From assembly GCA_002482845.1 (NCBI GenBank), contig DLGT01000084.1:85472-113339 (forward strand): DNA of 27,868 nucleotides, given 5' to 3'. The position numbers were made by a program, and so were the translations under genes. Origin of the DNA: Saprospiraceae bacterium UBA7687 (GTDB lineage: Bacteria > Bacteroidota > Bacteroidia > Chitinophagales > Saprospiraceae). Below, piece after piece: positions 1 to 7,851 of this stretch. Under the pieces are notes generated by a model. That model worked only from the letters and a program-made list of their open reading frames with translations. It was not told where the DNA came from and searched no databases. Position 1 is the stretch's first letter; each line of letters begins with the position of its first letter.

Positions 1-1801
1 CTTCCTCGATATTAATAATCGTTCCAGTTTTGGCTTGAAGTTCTTGAATTATTTTTCCACCAGGTCCTATTACAGCTCCGATAAATGTTTTATCAATAAT
101 GATTTCAACCATTCTAGGTGCATGTGGTTTGAGATCATCTTTAGGTGCGCTTATCACCTTATCCATTTCTCCCAAGATATGAAGTCTACCTTCTCTCGCT
201 TGCGCAAGGGCTTTCTCCAAAGTTTCATATGGTAATCCATCTACTTTTATATCCATCTGACAACCAGTAATACCTTTGGTTGTACCAGTTACTTTGAAAT
301 CCATATCTCCTAGAGCATCTTCATCACCAAGAATATCAGACAAAATAGCCACTCTTCCACCTTCTGCAATCATGCCCATGGCAATTCCCGATACAGGAGC
401 TGAAATTTTTATACCACCATCCATAAGCGATAACGAACCCGCACAAACTGTAGCCATGGAAGAACTACCATTCGACTCTAGAATATCTGATACAATTCTA
501 ATGGTATAAGGCATTTCTTTAGGTAATACTTTCCTTAAAGATCTACCTGCCAAATTTGCGTGGCCAACCTCTCTCCTACCTGGACCTCTGTTAGGTTTTA
601 CTTCACCTACAGATAGACCTGGGAAGTTATAATGAAGAATAAATTTCTCATTGTAATGATCTAAGGCATTGTCTATCAACATCTGATCCAACTTGGTACC
701 CAAAGTCATTGAAGTCAATGATTGTGTTTCTCCTCTATTAAAAATTGCACTTCCGTGTGCTGCGGGGAGATAATCCACCTCGCACCAAATAGGTCTGACT
801 TCATCAAGTTTTCTGCCATCAAGACGAACACCTGAATCTAGAACCATCTGTCTAATGACATTTTTCTTAAGTTTGTCGTAGTATTCGGAGATCAAAATTG
901 CTTTTTCTGTCAAATACTCTTCCCCCTTTTGCTCCAAAATGGTTTCTTTGACATATTTACCAACTTCCTTAAATTTATCTTTTCTTGCATGTTTATCCAA
1001 AGCTGATGCAGATATTTCATAAACTTTATCTTTAGCAAGTGCTGAAATCATTTCTTTAAGTTCCGCATCTACTTCTGGAACAATTACTTCTCTTTTTATA
1101 GTAGCTTTTTCGCCTACTAATTGTGCAAGTTGTAGCTGAGCATTACATTGAACAATAATTGCTTCGTGTGCTATTTTGATTGCTTCAATAATTTCATGTT
1201 CCTGGCATTCATTTGCCTCACCTTCTACCATCATTACGTCTTTGATAGTAGCAGCAACAATTAGATCTAAATCAGCAGTTGCTAATTGGTCTCTTTCTGG
1301 GTTTACAACGTATTTCCCACCTATTTTTGCAACTCTCACTTCTGATATTGGTCCATCAAAAGGGATATCAGAAACAGCCAAAGCTGCCGAAGCTGCAAGT
1401 GCTGCATATGCATCAGGCATATTTTTAGAGTCCGCAGAAATCAAATTGATGATGATCTGAGTCTCGTTCAAAAATGTATCTGGGAATAATGGACGAACTG
1501 CTCTATCCACAAGCCTTGATATCAAAATCTCGTAATCAGAAAGCCTTGTTTCTCTCCTGAAAAAATTCCCAGGAATCTTTCCTGCTGCTGCAAACCTTTC
1601 TTGATAGTCTACTGACAATGGAAAAAAAGATTGGTCTGGTTTTGCTTCAGGACTTGCTACTACTGTAGCCAAGATCATAGTATCTTCTACACGAACTACT
1701 ACAGAGCCGTGTGCTTGAGTGGCAAGTTTGCCAGTCTCAATAGTCACTTCCTTACCGTCAGGAAGTCTGAATGAAGTCGAAGTAGGAATGATATTTCCCA
1801 T
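1..1801 (-). CDS. pnp: Polyribonucleotide nucleotidyltransferase (PNPase), 3' end outside window
   Basis: PNPase degrades RNA 3' to 5' by phosphorolysis. The ATG is at 1801 (protein starts MGNIIPTSTSF) and 600 codons are open to the window edge, so about 100 residues are missing. Visible parts in order are a first RNase PH domain (GNFFRRETRLSDYE near residues 75-90), the alpha-helical linker, a second RNase PH domain (LDGRKLDEVRPI, then FPGLSVGEVKPNRGPGRREV) and the start of the KH domain (GAVIGPGGKIIQEL). The catalytic loop GDEDALGDMDF has Asp495 and Asp501, which by my alignment match E. coli Asp486 and Asp492. The rest of KH and the S1 domain lie beyond position 1. The gene follows rpsO as in many bacteria, but behind a terminator and a probable promoter of its own. 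Identification is certain. Confidence 0.97.
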   Translation of the reverse strand, partial: MGNIIPTSTSFRLPDGKEVTIETGKLATQAHGSVVVRVEDTMILATVVASPEAKPDQSFFPLSVDYQERFAAAGKIPGNFFRRETRLSDYEILISRLVDRAVRPLFPDTFLNETQIIINLISADSKNMPDAYAALAASAALAVSDIPFDGPISEVRVAKIGGKYVVNPERDQLATADLDLIVAATIKDVMMVEGEANECQEHEIIEAIKIAHEAIIVQCNAQLQLAQLVGEKATIKREVIVPEVDAELKEMISALAKDKVYEISASALDKHARKDKFKEVGKYVKETILEQKGEEYLTEKAILISEYYDKLKKNVIRQMVLDSGVRLDGRKLDEVRPIWCEVDYLPAAHGSAIFNRGETQSLTSMTLGTKLDQMLIDNALDHYNEKFILHYNFPGLSVGEVKPNRGPGRREVGHANLAGRSLRKVLPKEMPYTIRIVSDILESNGSSSMATVCAGSLSLMDGGIKISAPVSGIAMGMIAEGGRVAILSDILGDEDALGDMDFKVTGTTKGITGCQMDIKVDGLPYETLEKALAQAREGRLHILGEMDKVISAPKDDLKPHAPRMVEIIIDKTFIGAVIGPGGKIIQELQAKTGTIINIEE

Positions 1802-1973
1802 AAAAATGAATTGAATATTTTATAAATGAATCTAAAACGTTTTGAAAAATGATGTAAAGCAGATGATGGTAGGATAATAATATCACCCATTAATCAAAAA
1901 CAAAACAACATTTTTGTGGCAACAACACAGACGGGAGGCGATGTCCGAGTTATGACCAATATTAAATGATGTG

Positions 1974-1981
1974 CAAATATA
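1974..1981 (-). promoter_or_regulatory. Putative pnp promoter -7 box (TATATTTG)
   Basis: On the minus strand TATATTTG fits the Bacteroidota -7 consensus TAnnTTTG. A TTG lies 25 nt upstream, slightly farther than the usual 19-23 nt. It sits after the rpsO terminator and would give pnp a leader of roughly 165 nt. In an AT-rich genome such boxes also arise by chance, so the support is positional. Confidence 0.45.
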
Positions 1982-2015
1982 GTTAATAATTTTAATTTGT
2001 AGTAAACAATAAGTC

Positions 2016-2052
2016 AAAAAAAAAGAGCGATGAAAATTTCCACCGCTCTTTT
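2016..2052 (-). terminator. Intrinsic terminator of rpsO
   Basis: A 9-bp perfect stem (AAAAGAGCG at 2021-2029 with CGCTCTTTT at 2044-2052) closes a 14-nt loop. On the minus strand it is followed by a run of nine U. It begins 7 nt after the rpsO stop codon and should separate rpsO from pnp, at least partly. Confidence 0.8.
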
Positions 2053-2058
2053 GAATTA

Positions 2059-2334
2059 TTATTTTCTGATACCTAATTTATCAATCAAGTCTCTGTACTT
2101 CTGAATATCTTTACTAGCAAGATATTTAAGTAATCTTTTTCTTTTACCTACCAAAGTCAACATGCTTCTTTTACAAGACATATCTTTTTTGTTGTCTTTT
2201 AAGTGCTCAGAAAGAGACTTAATTCTAAATGTAAAAAGGGCAATCTGACCTTCTATTGAACCAGTATTAGCAGCTCCACCACCATACTCTGCGAAGATTT
2301 CATTCTTCTTTTCTTCTGTTAAATAAGTTGACAT
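2059..2334 (-). CDS. rpsO: 30S ribosomal protein S15
   Basis: This 91-residue protein has the normal S15 length. It binds the central domain of 16S rRNA early in 30S assembly. The sequence shows the family pattern throughout: an N-terminal helix (LTEEKKNEIFAEYG), the conserved TGSIEGQIALFTFRIKSLSEHL segment in which the T-G-S/E-G-Q residues contact rRNA, then DNKKDMSCKRSMLTLVGKRKRLLKYL and the tail DIQKYRDLIDKLGIRK. The ATG at 2334 is the only sensible start. S15 represses its own mRNA in several bacteria; the 50-nt leader here shows no structure I can assign to that. The gene is transcribed away from the ABC exporter and towards pnp. Confidence 0.98.
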   Translation of the reverse strand: MSTYLTEEKKNEIFAEYGGGAANTGSIEGQIALFTFRIKSLSEHLKDNKKDMSCKRSMLTLVGKRKRLLKYLASKDIQKYRDLIDKLGIRK

Positions 2335-2393
2335 TTAAATGTATTTTTATGTTTACCAATGATACAAATCACAAGAATCTGTAAATAGCGCCG

Positions 2394-2401
2394 CAAAGGT
2401 A
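2394..2401 (-). promoter_or_regulatory. Putative rpsO promoter -7 box (TACCTTTG)
   Basis: TACCTTTG on the minus strand exactly matches TAnnTTTG, 59 nt before the rpsO ATG. No well-placed TTG is seen at -33. Confidence 0.5.
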
Positions 2402-2593
2402 TCATTATTTTAATATAAGAAGTGTATTTATATCAAAAAGAATTTATCAAAATTGAATGAAATTAACAATAATTATGATTTAGAACTGAAAAACACGTTT
2501 CTAGTTGTCTAATTTTATCATTTATTTTTAAATTATTTTGTCACATATAAAATTTTAACATTCAAAATGTCTACATATGACTTATAAAAGCAC

Positions 2594-2601
2594 TATTTTT
2601 G
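2594..2601 (+). promoter_or_regulatory. Putative promoter -7 box (TATTTTTG) of the ABC exporter gene
   Basis: TATTTTTG matches TAnnTTTG and ends 19 nt before the ATG at 2621, implying a leader of about 10-14 nt. The -33 element is not evident. Confidence 0.45.
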
Positions 2602-2620
2602 TCACTTAATTATATAGTGA

Positions 2621-4432
2621 ATGTCAGAATTAAAGGAAGAGAAAAATACAAAGCCAAAACTCAGCAAACAATCCATAAAAAACTCACTTCAGATATTCCG
2701 TTATATCAAGCCATATATGGAATATTTTGTAGCAGCAATGGTCTTTTTAGTGCTTGGAAGTTTAATATTCATGGGCTTGATGGGATTACCAGGAGATATG
2801 GCAAACCAAGCAATTGGTGAGAAGACAAAGCTAAACTTAGGATTAAGCGTACGCGAATATGGGTGGGTGTTTTTGGGATTATTGGTAGTACAAGGTACTT
2901 TGAGCTATTTCAGGACAGTTTTCTTTGCAATTGTCTCAGAGAAAGGTATGGCAGATTTGAAAAAAGATCTATATGATAAAATTCTTACTCAACCAGTCAC
3001 TTTTTTTGAAGAACACAGAGTGGGTGAATTGACCAGCAGAATCACTTCAGACGTTGAACAACTTCAGTCACTTTTTTCCATCACTTTGGCTGAGTTTATC
3101 AGACAAATAGTGATTATGATTACAGGGATTATTTTGATAATATATTGGATGCCAGACCTTTCATTAATTATGTTGATGACATTTCCACCTATTGTATTAC
3201 TGGCAATGTTTTTTGGGAAATATATACGAAAATTAGCAAAGGATCGTCAAACAGAGCTAGGCAAAACAAATACAATCGTAGAAGAAACATTTCAGTCATT
3301 TACTATTGTAAAATCTTTTGCCAATGAATGGTTTGAATCCATCAGATACCGTAAATCTGTAGACACTGTGGTTAAGATATCACTAAGTTCAGCAAAAATG
3401 AAAGGCCTATTTTTCACATTCATCATTACTATATTATTTGGTGGCATCTTCTATATTTTGTGGCAAGGCGCACTCCTATTAGAAGAAAACAAAATGGAAG
3501 CCGGTGATTTATTTACGTTTATTTTGTTTACTGGTGTGTTGGGTGGTGCAATTGCAAGTTTTGGTACACTCTATACACAAGTTATTAGTGCGGTCGCTGC
3601 AACGGAAAGAATTTTTGAAATTCTAGGCACTCCGTCTGAATTTGATATTAGTAAAAGTAAAAATAATGAAGCATCTCAATTAAAAATTGTTGGAGATATT
3701 TCTTTTCAAAACATTGAATTTGCCTACCCTACCCGAAAAGATATGCAAGTCCTAAAAGGTATCAATATTGACATAAAAGCTGGTCAAAAAATTGCACTCG
3801 TAGGCCAAAGTGGAAGTGGAAAATCTACAATTGTTCAATTACTCCTAAAGTTCTACAATCCTTCATCAGGTCAAATAATTTTAGATAATAAAAATATAAA
3901 TGATTTAGACTTAACTGCTTTCAGACAAAATATTGGTATTGTGCCACAAGAAGTCATTTTGTTTGGTGGTACTATCCGAGAAAATATTTCTTATGGAAAA
4001 CCATTAGCGACTGAAGAAGAAATAATAATGGCCGCAACACAGTCAAATAGCTGGGAATTTATAGACTCTTTTCCTGATGGTCTAGACACAATAGTAGGTG
4101 AACGAGGTATCAAGCTTTCAGGTGGTCAAAGGCAGCGAATAGCCATAGCACGTGCTATCCTGAAAGATCCAAAAATACTCATTCTAGACGAAGCGACATC
4201 TTCTCTAGATGCTGAATCAGAAAAACTTGTGCAAGACGCCTTAGATTTATTAATGGAAAACAGAACATCTATTATTATCGCTCACAGACTTGCTACCATT
4301 AGAGAAGTTGATTGTATTTACGTTATTGATAAAGGTAAGATTATAGAAAAAGGTACCCACTCAGAACTTATAGAAAATGAAACTGGGACATATAGCGCAT
4401 TAGCTCGATTACAATTTGAATTTAATACGTAA
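2621..4432 (+). CDS. ABC exporter half-transporter (MsbA/multidrug type)
   Basis: This 603-residue protein is an inner-membrane permease fused to an ATPase, the usual layout and length of type IV (MsbA/BmrA-like) exporters that act as dimers. Residues about 30-335 form the transmembrane domain, with hydrophobic segments near 35-60, 75-95, 155-210 and 265-320. The ATPase follows: Walker A GQSGSGKST at 395-403, Q-loop in IGIVPQEVILFGG, signature LSGGQ at 499-503, Walker B ILILD at 519-523 with catalytic Glu524, D-loop SSLDAES and switch His555 (AHRLAT). All catalytic residues are intact. The substrate cannot be read from sequence; lipid or drug export are family possibilities. It is followed on the same strand by a barrel protein gene and murB, but the gap of 92 nt leaves co-transcription open. 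Confidence 0.93.
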   Translation: MSELKEEKNTKPKLSKQSIKNSLQIFRYIKPYMEYFVAAMVFLVLGSLIFMGLMGLPGDMANQAIGEKTKLNLGLSVREYGWVFLGLLVVQGTLSYFRTVFFAIVSEKGMADLKKDLYDKILTQPVTFFEEHRVGELTSRITSDVEQLQSLFSITLAEFIRQIVIMITGIILIIYWMPDLSLIMLMTFPPIVLLAMFFGKYIRKLAKDRQTELGKTNTIVEETFQSFTIVKSFANEWFESIRYRKSVDTVVKISLSSAKMKGLFFTFIITILFGGIFYILWQGALLLEENKMEAGDLFTFILFTGVLGGAIASFGTLYTQVISAVAATERIFEILGTPSEFDISKSKNNEASQLKIVGDISFQNIEFAYPTRKDMQVLKGINIDIKAGQKIALVGQSGSGKSTIVQLLLKFYNPSSGQIILDNKNINDLDLTAFRQNIGIVPQEVILFGGTIRENISYGKPLATEEEIIMAATQSNSWEFIDSFPDGLDTIVGERGIKLSGGQRQRIAIARAILKDPKILILDEATSSLDAESEKLVQDALDLLMENRTSIIIAHRLATIREVDCIYVIDKGKIIEKGTHSELIENETGTYSALARLQFEFNT

Positions 4433-4459
4433 CAAATTTACTTATTTGATGGTTATACT

Positions 4460-4491
4460 TTGTATATTGATTGTTTCGTTTAACAATTTTG
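4460..4491 (+). promoter_or_regulatory. Possible weak promoter of the barrel protein-murB pair
   Basis: TTG (4460-4462), a 21-nt spacer and CAATTTTG (4484-4491) resemble the Bacteroidota promoter with one mismatch in the -7 box. The box ends 33 nt before the ATG at 4525. Confidence 0.3.
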
Positions 4492-4524
4492 TATTTTAAA
4501 CATCTTATAATTCAACATAAACAG

Positions 4525-5151
4525 ATGCAACTTAAAACAATAATAATCCTAATATTGACGCTTAGTCAATTAAAAGGTTTCGGACAGTTTGGATATGGTT
4601 TTACTGCAAGTAATGATCTTTACCATCGCTATGTCAACCCAAAGGTAGATGGAGATAATACTTCGAGGTCTTCTGGTAGTGCTATATTGAATCTTGGTGT
4701 TGGTCCAAAAATTTGGATTGGTGGGCCAAAAATGTCATTCTCAGCTGAAGCACAAGCAGTTTTTGGTTTTTTAGGGGTCAATTCTAGTGAGTCTAAAGGG
4801 CTAGGAACTGTAGCGTTTCCTATTATGGGAAAATTAAATTTTAAAGGACTTAGTACATTTGACAGAGAAGGCAAAATGGGATTTAGTTTTGGTGGAGGTA
4901 TACAATACAGCAAAACTGAACTATATGGCATCAAAGATGAGTTCAGAGCTAAAGGACTAAAGCGTGACTTTTTTCTGACCTACATAGTTCAAGCCGGTTA
5001 TGGTTTTGGTTTGAGTGGTTTTACTGCACACGGTATCGTAAGATATGGTTTTAATCCTGATTTAGAAGCAAATACTTTAAATATAGGCCTTCAATACGAT
5101 TTTAATGGACCAATGTTAAAAAAAATTACTAGTCCTGAAAGTGAACTTTAG
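4525..5151 (+). CDS. Small predicted outer-membrane beta-barrel protein
   Basis: This 208-residue protein has no family name I can give with certainty. The ATG at 4525 gives a textbook signal peptide (MQLKTIIILILTLSQLKGFGQ, cleavage near residue 20). An in-frame TTG at 4471 would add 18 residues that spoil the signal, so I reject it. The mature part is rich in Gly and aromatics in alternating patterns typical of beta-strands (SAILNLGVGPKIWIGG, GFGLSGFTAHGIVRYGF, LNIGLQYDF) and has no cysteine. It probably folds as an eight-stranded or similar outer-membrane barrel, like many small Bacteroidota proteins of the OMP_b-brl type. The stop is 22 nt before murB, so the two are likely co-transcribed. 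The role is unknown. Confidence 0.75.
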   Translation: MQLKTIIILILTLSQLKGFGQFGYGFTASNDLYHRYVNPKVDGDNTSRSSGSAILNLGVGPKIWIGGPKMSFSAEAQAVFGFLGVNSSESKGLGTVAFPIMGKLNFKGLSTFDREGKMGFSFGGGIQYSKTELYGIKDEFRAKGLKRDFFLTYIVQAGYGFGLSGFTAHGIVRYGFNPDLEANTLNIGLQYDFNGPMLKKITSPESEL

Positions 5152-5173
5152 TATTTAGACCAATCTTTTATAA

Positions 5174-6184
5174 ATGCAAATCAAACAAAACCAAAATCTA
5201 AAAAGCTACAATACTTTTGGCATAGATGTGAACGCTAAAGGATTTATACAAATTCATTCAGAAAATGACTTGTATGAAGTGTTGGTAGAAGAGTTAAGCC
5301 CTTTAAAAATAATGGGTGGAGGATCAAATATTCTACTTACAGAAGATATCGATGCCTATGTCCTTCGAAACGAAATCAAAGGTATTGATATTGTAGATGA
5401 AGATGATGATCGGGTGATGGTAAATGTAGGTGCTGGAGAGAAATGGCACAACTTTGTTCTTTGGGCGATTTCTCATGGACTTGGTGGTGTTGAAAATTTG
5501 TCACTTATACCAGGTAGTGTCGGAGCAGCACCCATGCAGAATATTGGCGCTTATGGTGTCGAACAAGAATCGGTTTTCCATAGTCTTAGTGCTATTCATC
5601 TTGAGACAGGTGTGAGAAAATCATTTTTTAAATATGAATGTAAATTTGGATATCGTGAAAGTGTATTTAAAAACGAACTTAAAGATCAATATTTTATAAC
5701 CCATGTTTGCTATATTTTGAAAAAAAACAAACATATACTGAATATTGATTATGGCGTAATAAAAGATGTTCTAAATAAGAAAAATATTGAAAAACCAACT
5801 ATCCTAGATGTTTCAGAAGCTGTCATTGAGATTCGTCAATCAAAACTTCCAGACCCTAGAAAGGTTGGAAATGCAGGAAGTTTTTTTAAAAACCCTGTCA
5901 TTTCTTCTTCGCAGTTTGACAATCTTGTAGCTTCATATCCTGATGTACCTTCCTTTCCTCAAGAAGATGGAACTGTAAAAATTCCAGCAGGATGGTTAAT
6001 AGAAAGGTTAGGTTATAAAGGAAAAAAATATGACACCTACGGAGTACATAAAGATCAAGCTTTGGTATTAGTCAATTATGGTGGAAGTAAAGGGCGAGAT
6101 ATCTACAATTTATCATTAGAAATAAAAGGAGCCGTTTTCAAAAAGTTCTACATTGATATCCAACACGAAGTGAATGTTTGGTAA
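5174..6184 (+). CDS. murB: UDP-N-acetylenolpyruvoylglucosamine reductase
   Basis: MurB reduces UDP-GlcNAc-enolpyruvate with NADPH and FAD to UDP-MurNAc, the second committed step of peptidoglycan synthesis in the cytoplasm. The 336-residue length and the sequence fit the E. coli-type (type I) enzyme: FAD-binding motif GGGSN at 48-52, GSVGAAPMQNIGAYG, the substrate loop CKFGYRESVFKN, GNAGSFFKNP with catalytic Ser236, PAGWLIERLGYKGKK, and Glu332 in the C-terminal HEVNVW, equivalent to E. coli Glu325. The ATG at 5174 gives the usual N-terminus (NLKSYNTFGID). It lies 22 nt after the barrel protein gene and ends at a strong terminator facing the TPR gene. Confidence 0.97.
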   Translation: MQIKQNQNLKSYNTFGIDVNAKGFIQIHSENDLYEVLVEELSPLKIMGGGSNILLTEDIDAYVLRNEIKGIDIVDEDDDRVMVNVGAGEKWHNFVLWAISHGLGGVENLSLIPGSVGAAPMQNIGAYGVEQESVFHSLSAIHLETGVRKSFFKYECKFGYRESVFKNELKDQYFITHVCYILKKNKHILNIDYGVIKDVLNKKNIEKPTILDVSEAVIEIRQSKLPDPRKVGNAGSFFKNPVISSSQFDNLVASYPDVPSFPQEDGTVKIPAGWLIERLGYKGKKYDTYGVHKDQALVLVNYGGSKGRDIYNLSLEIKGAVFKKFYIDIQHEVNVW

Positions 6185-6208
6185 ATATTAAACAAAAATG
6201 GCAAAAAT

Positions 6209-6245
6209 AAAAAAGGGAATCAAAACAAATTTGAATCCCTTTTTT
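6209..6245. terminator. Bidirectional terminator between murB and the TPR gene
   Basis: The arms 6209-6224 and 6230-6245 pair over 16 positions with one A-A mismatch around a 5-nt loop. Six A on the left and six T on the right give a U tract in either direction, suiting the convergent genes murB (plus) and the TPR gene (minus). Confidence 0.85.
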
Positions 6246-6269
6246 ATTTATTTGAATATGGTGTACATT

Positions 6270-7562
6270 TTATTGACCGCCACCAGCAGCTTCCATTTTT
6301 GCTTTGTATTCTGCTGATTTTTCTAACTGTCCTTCTCTCGCATAAATTTCTTTAAGGGCTACCATTGTGTTTAAGTCTTTAGGACTTAATTCTTCTGCTT
6401 TAAGAAAAAACGGAAGAGCTTGTTTAAAGTATCCATCCATTTCTGCTTTTATTGCATTATATTTTTTGGTACCCGCGGATGAATAGTCATTGCTCAATTC
6501 ATTCAATTTTGAAGTCATGCTAGCTGCTTTATTGTAATACAAAGCTCCTTGGCTATAAGTAGCATCAAAATTTTTAGGGTCTTTTGCCAAAGCTTCTGCG
6601 TATTTTTCAAATGCAAGTGTAAAATACTCATCTGCTTTTTCAATATTACCAGCAGTTCTTTCCTTTTGATTTAATTGATCATAAACATTTCCGAGAGTGG
6701 TATAAACAGAGATATTATCAGGTTCTTTAGCAATTGCTGCTTTCAATTTATCAGTCAAAAGGTCTAATTTACCAACTTTTAAGTAGTAATTGATTTCGGC
6801 AAAAAGCAAACCATTATCATCAGGATTTGCTGCTCTCCCTTCTGATAAATATGTCATTGCTTTAGCTTCATCTTTCTCAGCAGTAAGATTGAATAAACCT
6901 TCGTATACCAATGGTTGTGCTTTACCAGCTGCATAAAGTTTTTCAAAATAAGGAATTGATGCTTCTTTGTTATCTCCGAAATAAGCACATACACCCGTAT
7001 AAAATGTCTGGTCATTATTTACAACAACATCATCCAATCTACTCGCTTCACCATTTGCTTTGAGTGTTTCATAAGCCTTAATTGTTGTTGAAAAACTTTT
7101 AAAAGCATTATTGTAATCTTGAGCTTGGAATTGGAATATTCCTACATTATTAAGGTGCTCTTCATTTTCTTTGATACCTGCCAATGCATCTTTGGTATGT
7201 GATTTTTTGGTAGACAAAGATATTGCTTTTTGGAATGCGTCATAAGCAATTAATGAAGCATCAGGCGCAGTAATAACATAAGCTGGGTCGACTACTTTTT
7301 TGTTGATTTCAGTTCTAGCTATTTCATTATAAATCTGACCTTTACTATTCCATGCTTCAGGGTCCGCTTGCGCATCAGCAGCAGTAAATATTTGATCAAT
7401 AGAAGCTGTTGCTTCTGTCAATAATGCTTTATTAGCCACTGGATCAAGATAGTATTTACCTAGACTTTTGTTTGCATTTTTTAGCTGTTTTTTATATTCT
7501 TGCGCTTCCACTATTGACAGGGATACCAAGATTAAAAGTGCACTTAAAAAAAATTGTTTCAT
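6270..7562 (-). CDS. Secreted tetratricopeptide-repeat protein downstream of gyrA
   Basis: This 430-residue protein starts with a clear signal peptide (MKQFFLSALLILVSLSIVEA, cleavage before QEY). The rest is helical, with TPR-like units: AWNSKGQIYNEIAR near residue 70, NVGIFQFQAQDYNNAFKSF near 140, YTTLGNVYDQLNQ near 285, DATYSQGALYYNKA near 340 and ALPFFLKAEELSPKDLNTM near 390. It should act in the periplasm or at the outer membrane as a protein-binding scaffold; no enzyme motif is present. From memory, a TPR gene directly after gyrA recurs across Bacteroidota. The 289-nt gap holds the gyrA terminator and a probable separate promoter. The C-terminus is Gly-rich (AAGGGQ). Molecular role unknown. 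Confidence 0.85.
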   Translation of the reverse strand: MKQFFLSALLILVSLSIVEAQEYKKQLKNANKSLGKYYLDPVANKALLTEATASIDQIFTAADAQADPEAWNSKGQIYNEIARTEINKKVVDPAYVITAPDASLIAYDAFQKAISLSTKKSHTKDALAGIKENEEHLNNVGIFQFQAQDYNNAFKSFSTTIKAYETLKANGEASRLDDVVVNNDQTFYTGVCAYFGDNKEASIPYFEKLYAAGKAQPLVYEGLFNLTAEKDEAKAMTYLSEGRAANPDDNGLLFAEINYYLKVGKLDLLTDKLKAAIAKEPDNISVYTTLGNVYDQLNQKERTAGNIEKADEYFTLAFEKYAEALAKDPKNFDATYSQGALYYNKAASMTSKLNELSNDYSSAGTKKYNAIKAEMDGYFKQALPFFLKAEELSPKDLNTMVALKEIYAREGQLEKSAEYKAKMEAAGGGQ

Positions 7563-7593
7563 CGTTTAATGTTAAAAGTTATTAATTATGTGA

Positions 7594-7601
7594 CAAAAAT
7601 A
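7594..7601 (-). promoter_or_regulatory. Putative promoter -7 box (TATTTTTG) of the TPR gene
   Basis: A TAnnTTTG match on the minus strand lies 31 nt before the ATG at 7562 and downstream of the gyrA terminator. No good -33 TTG is seen. Confidence 0.45.
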
Positions 7602-7792
7602 AAAAAATATATTTGGCTAACATACTTTTTCGTAATTAAGACGAATTTAGGCTATAAAAATCGTTTAATAAATGTTAAAAATATACTTTAAAGCGTTAAA
7701 ATTATCTTATTTAAACGATTGTTTATTGCATCTGTTCAAAATGAAAGATATTTTTTGAAGTAAAACTTGATGATTTTTGTCATAACTGAAAC

Positions 7793-7825
7793 AAAAAAGG
7801 CCAGTAAATATCAAATCTACTGACC
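7793..7825 (-). terminator. Intrinsic terminator of gyrA
   Basis: On the minus strand GGTCAGTA pairs with TACTGGCC over 8 bp (one U-G wobble), followed by six U. The loop is 11 nt. It starts 26 nt after the gyrA stop. Confidence 0.8.
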
Positions 7826-7851
7826 TCAATTACCTATGTGTACGATTAAGA

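Noticed and set aside
1802..1970. Riboswitch in the pnp leader
   Set aside because: I could not find a conserved aptamer core or a strong paired stem; AAAACGTTTT at 1834-1843 is a short palindrome only.
4471..4524. TTG start extending the barrel protein by 18 residues
   Set aside because: The extension would bury a good signal peptide that begins at ATG 4525.
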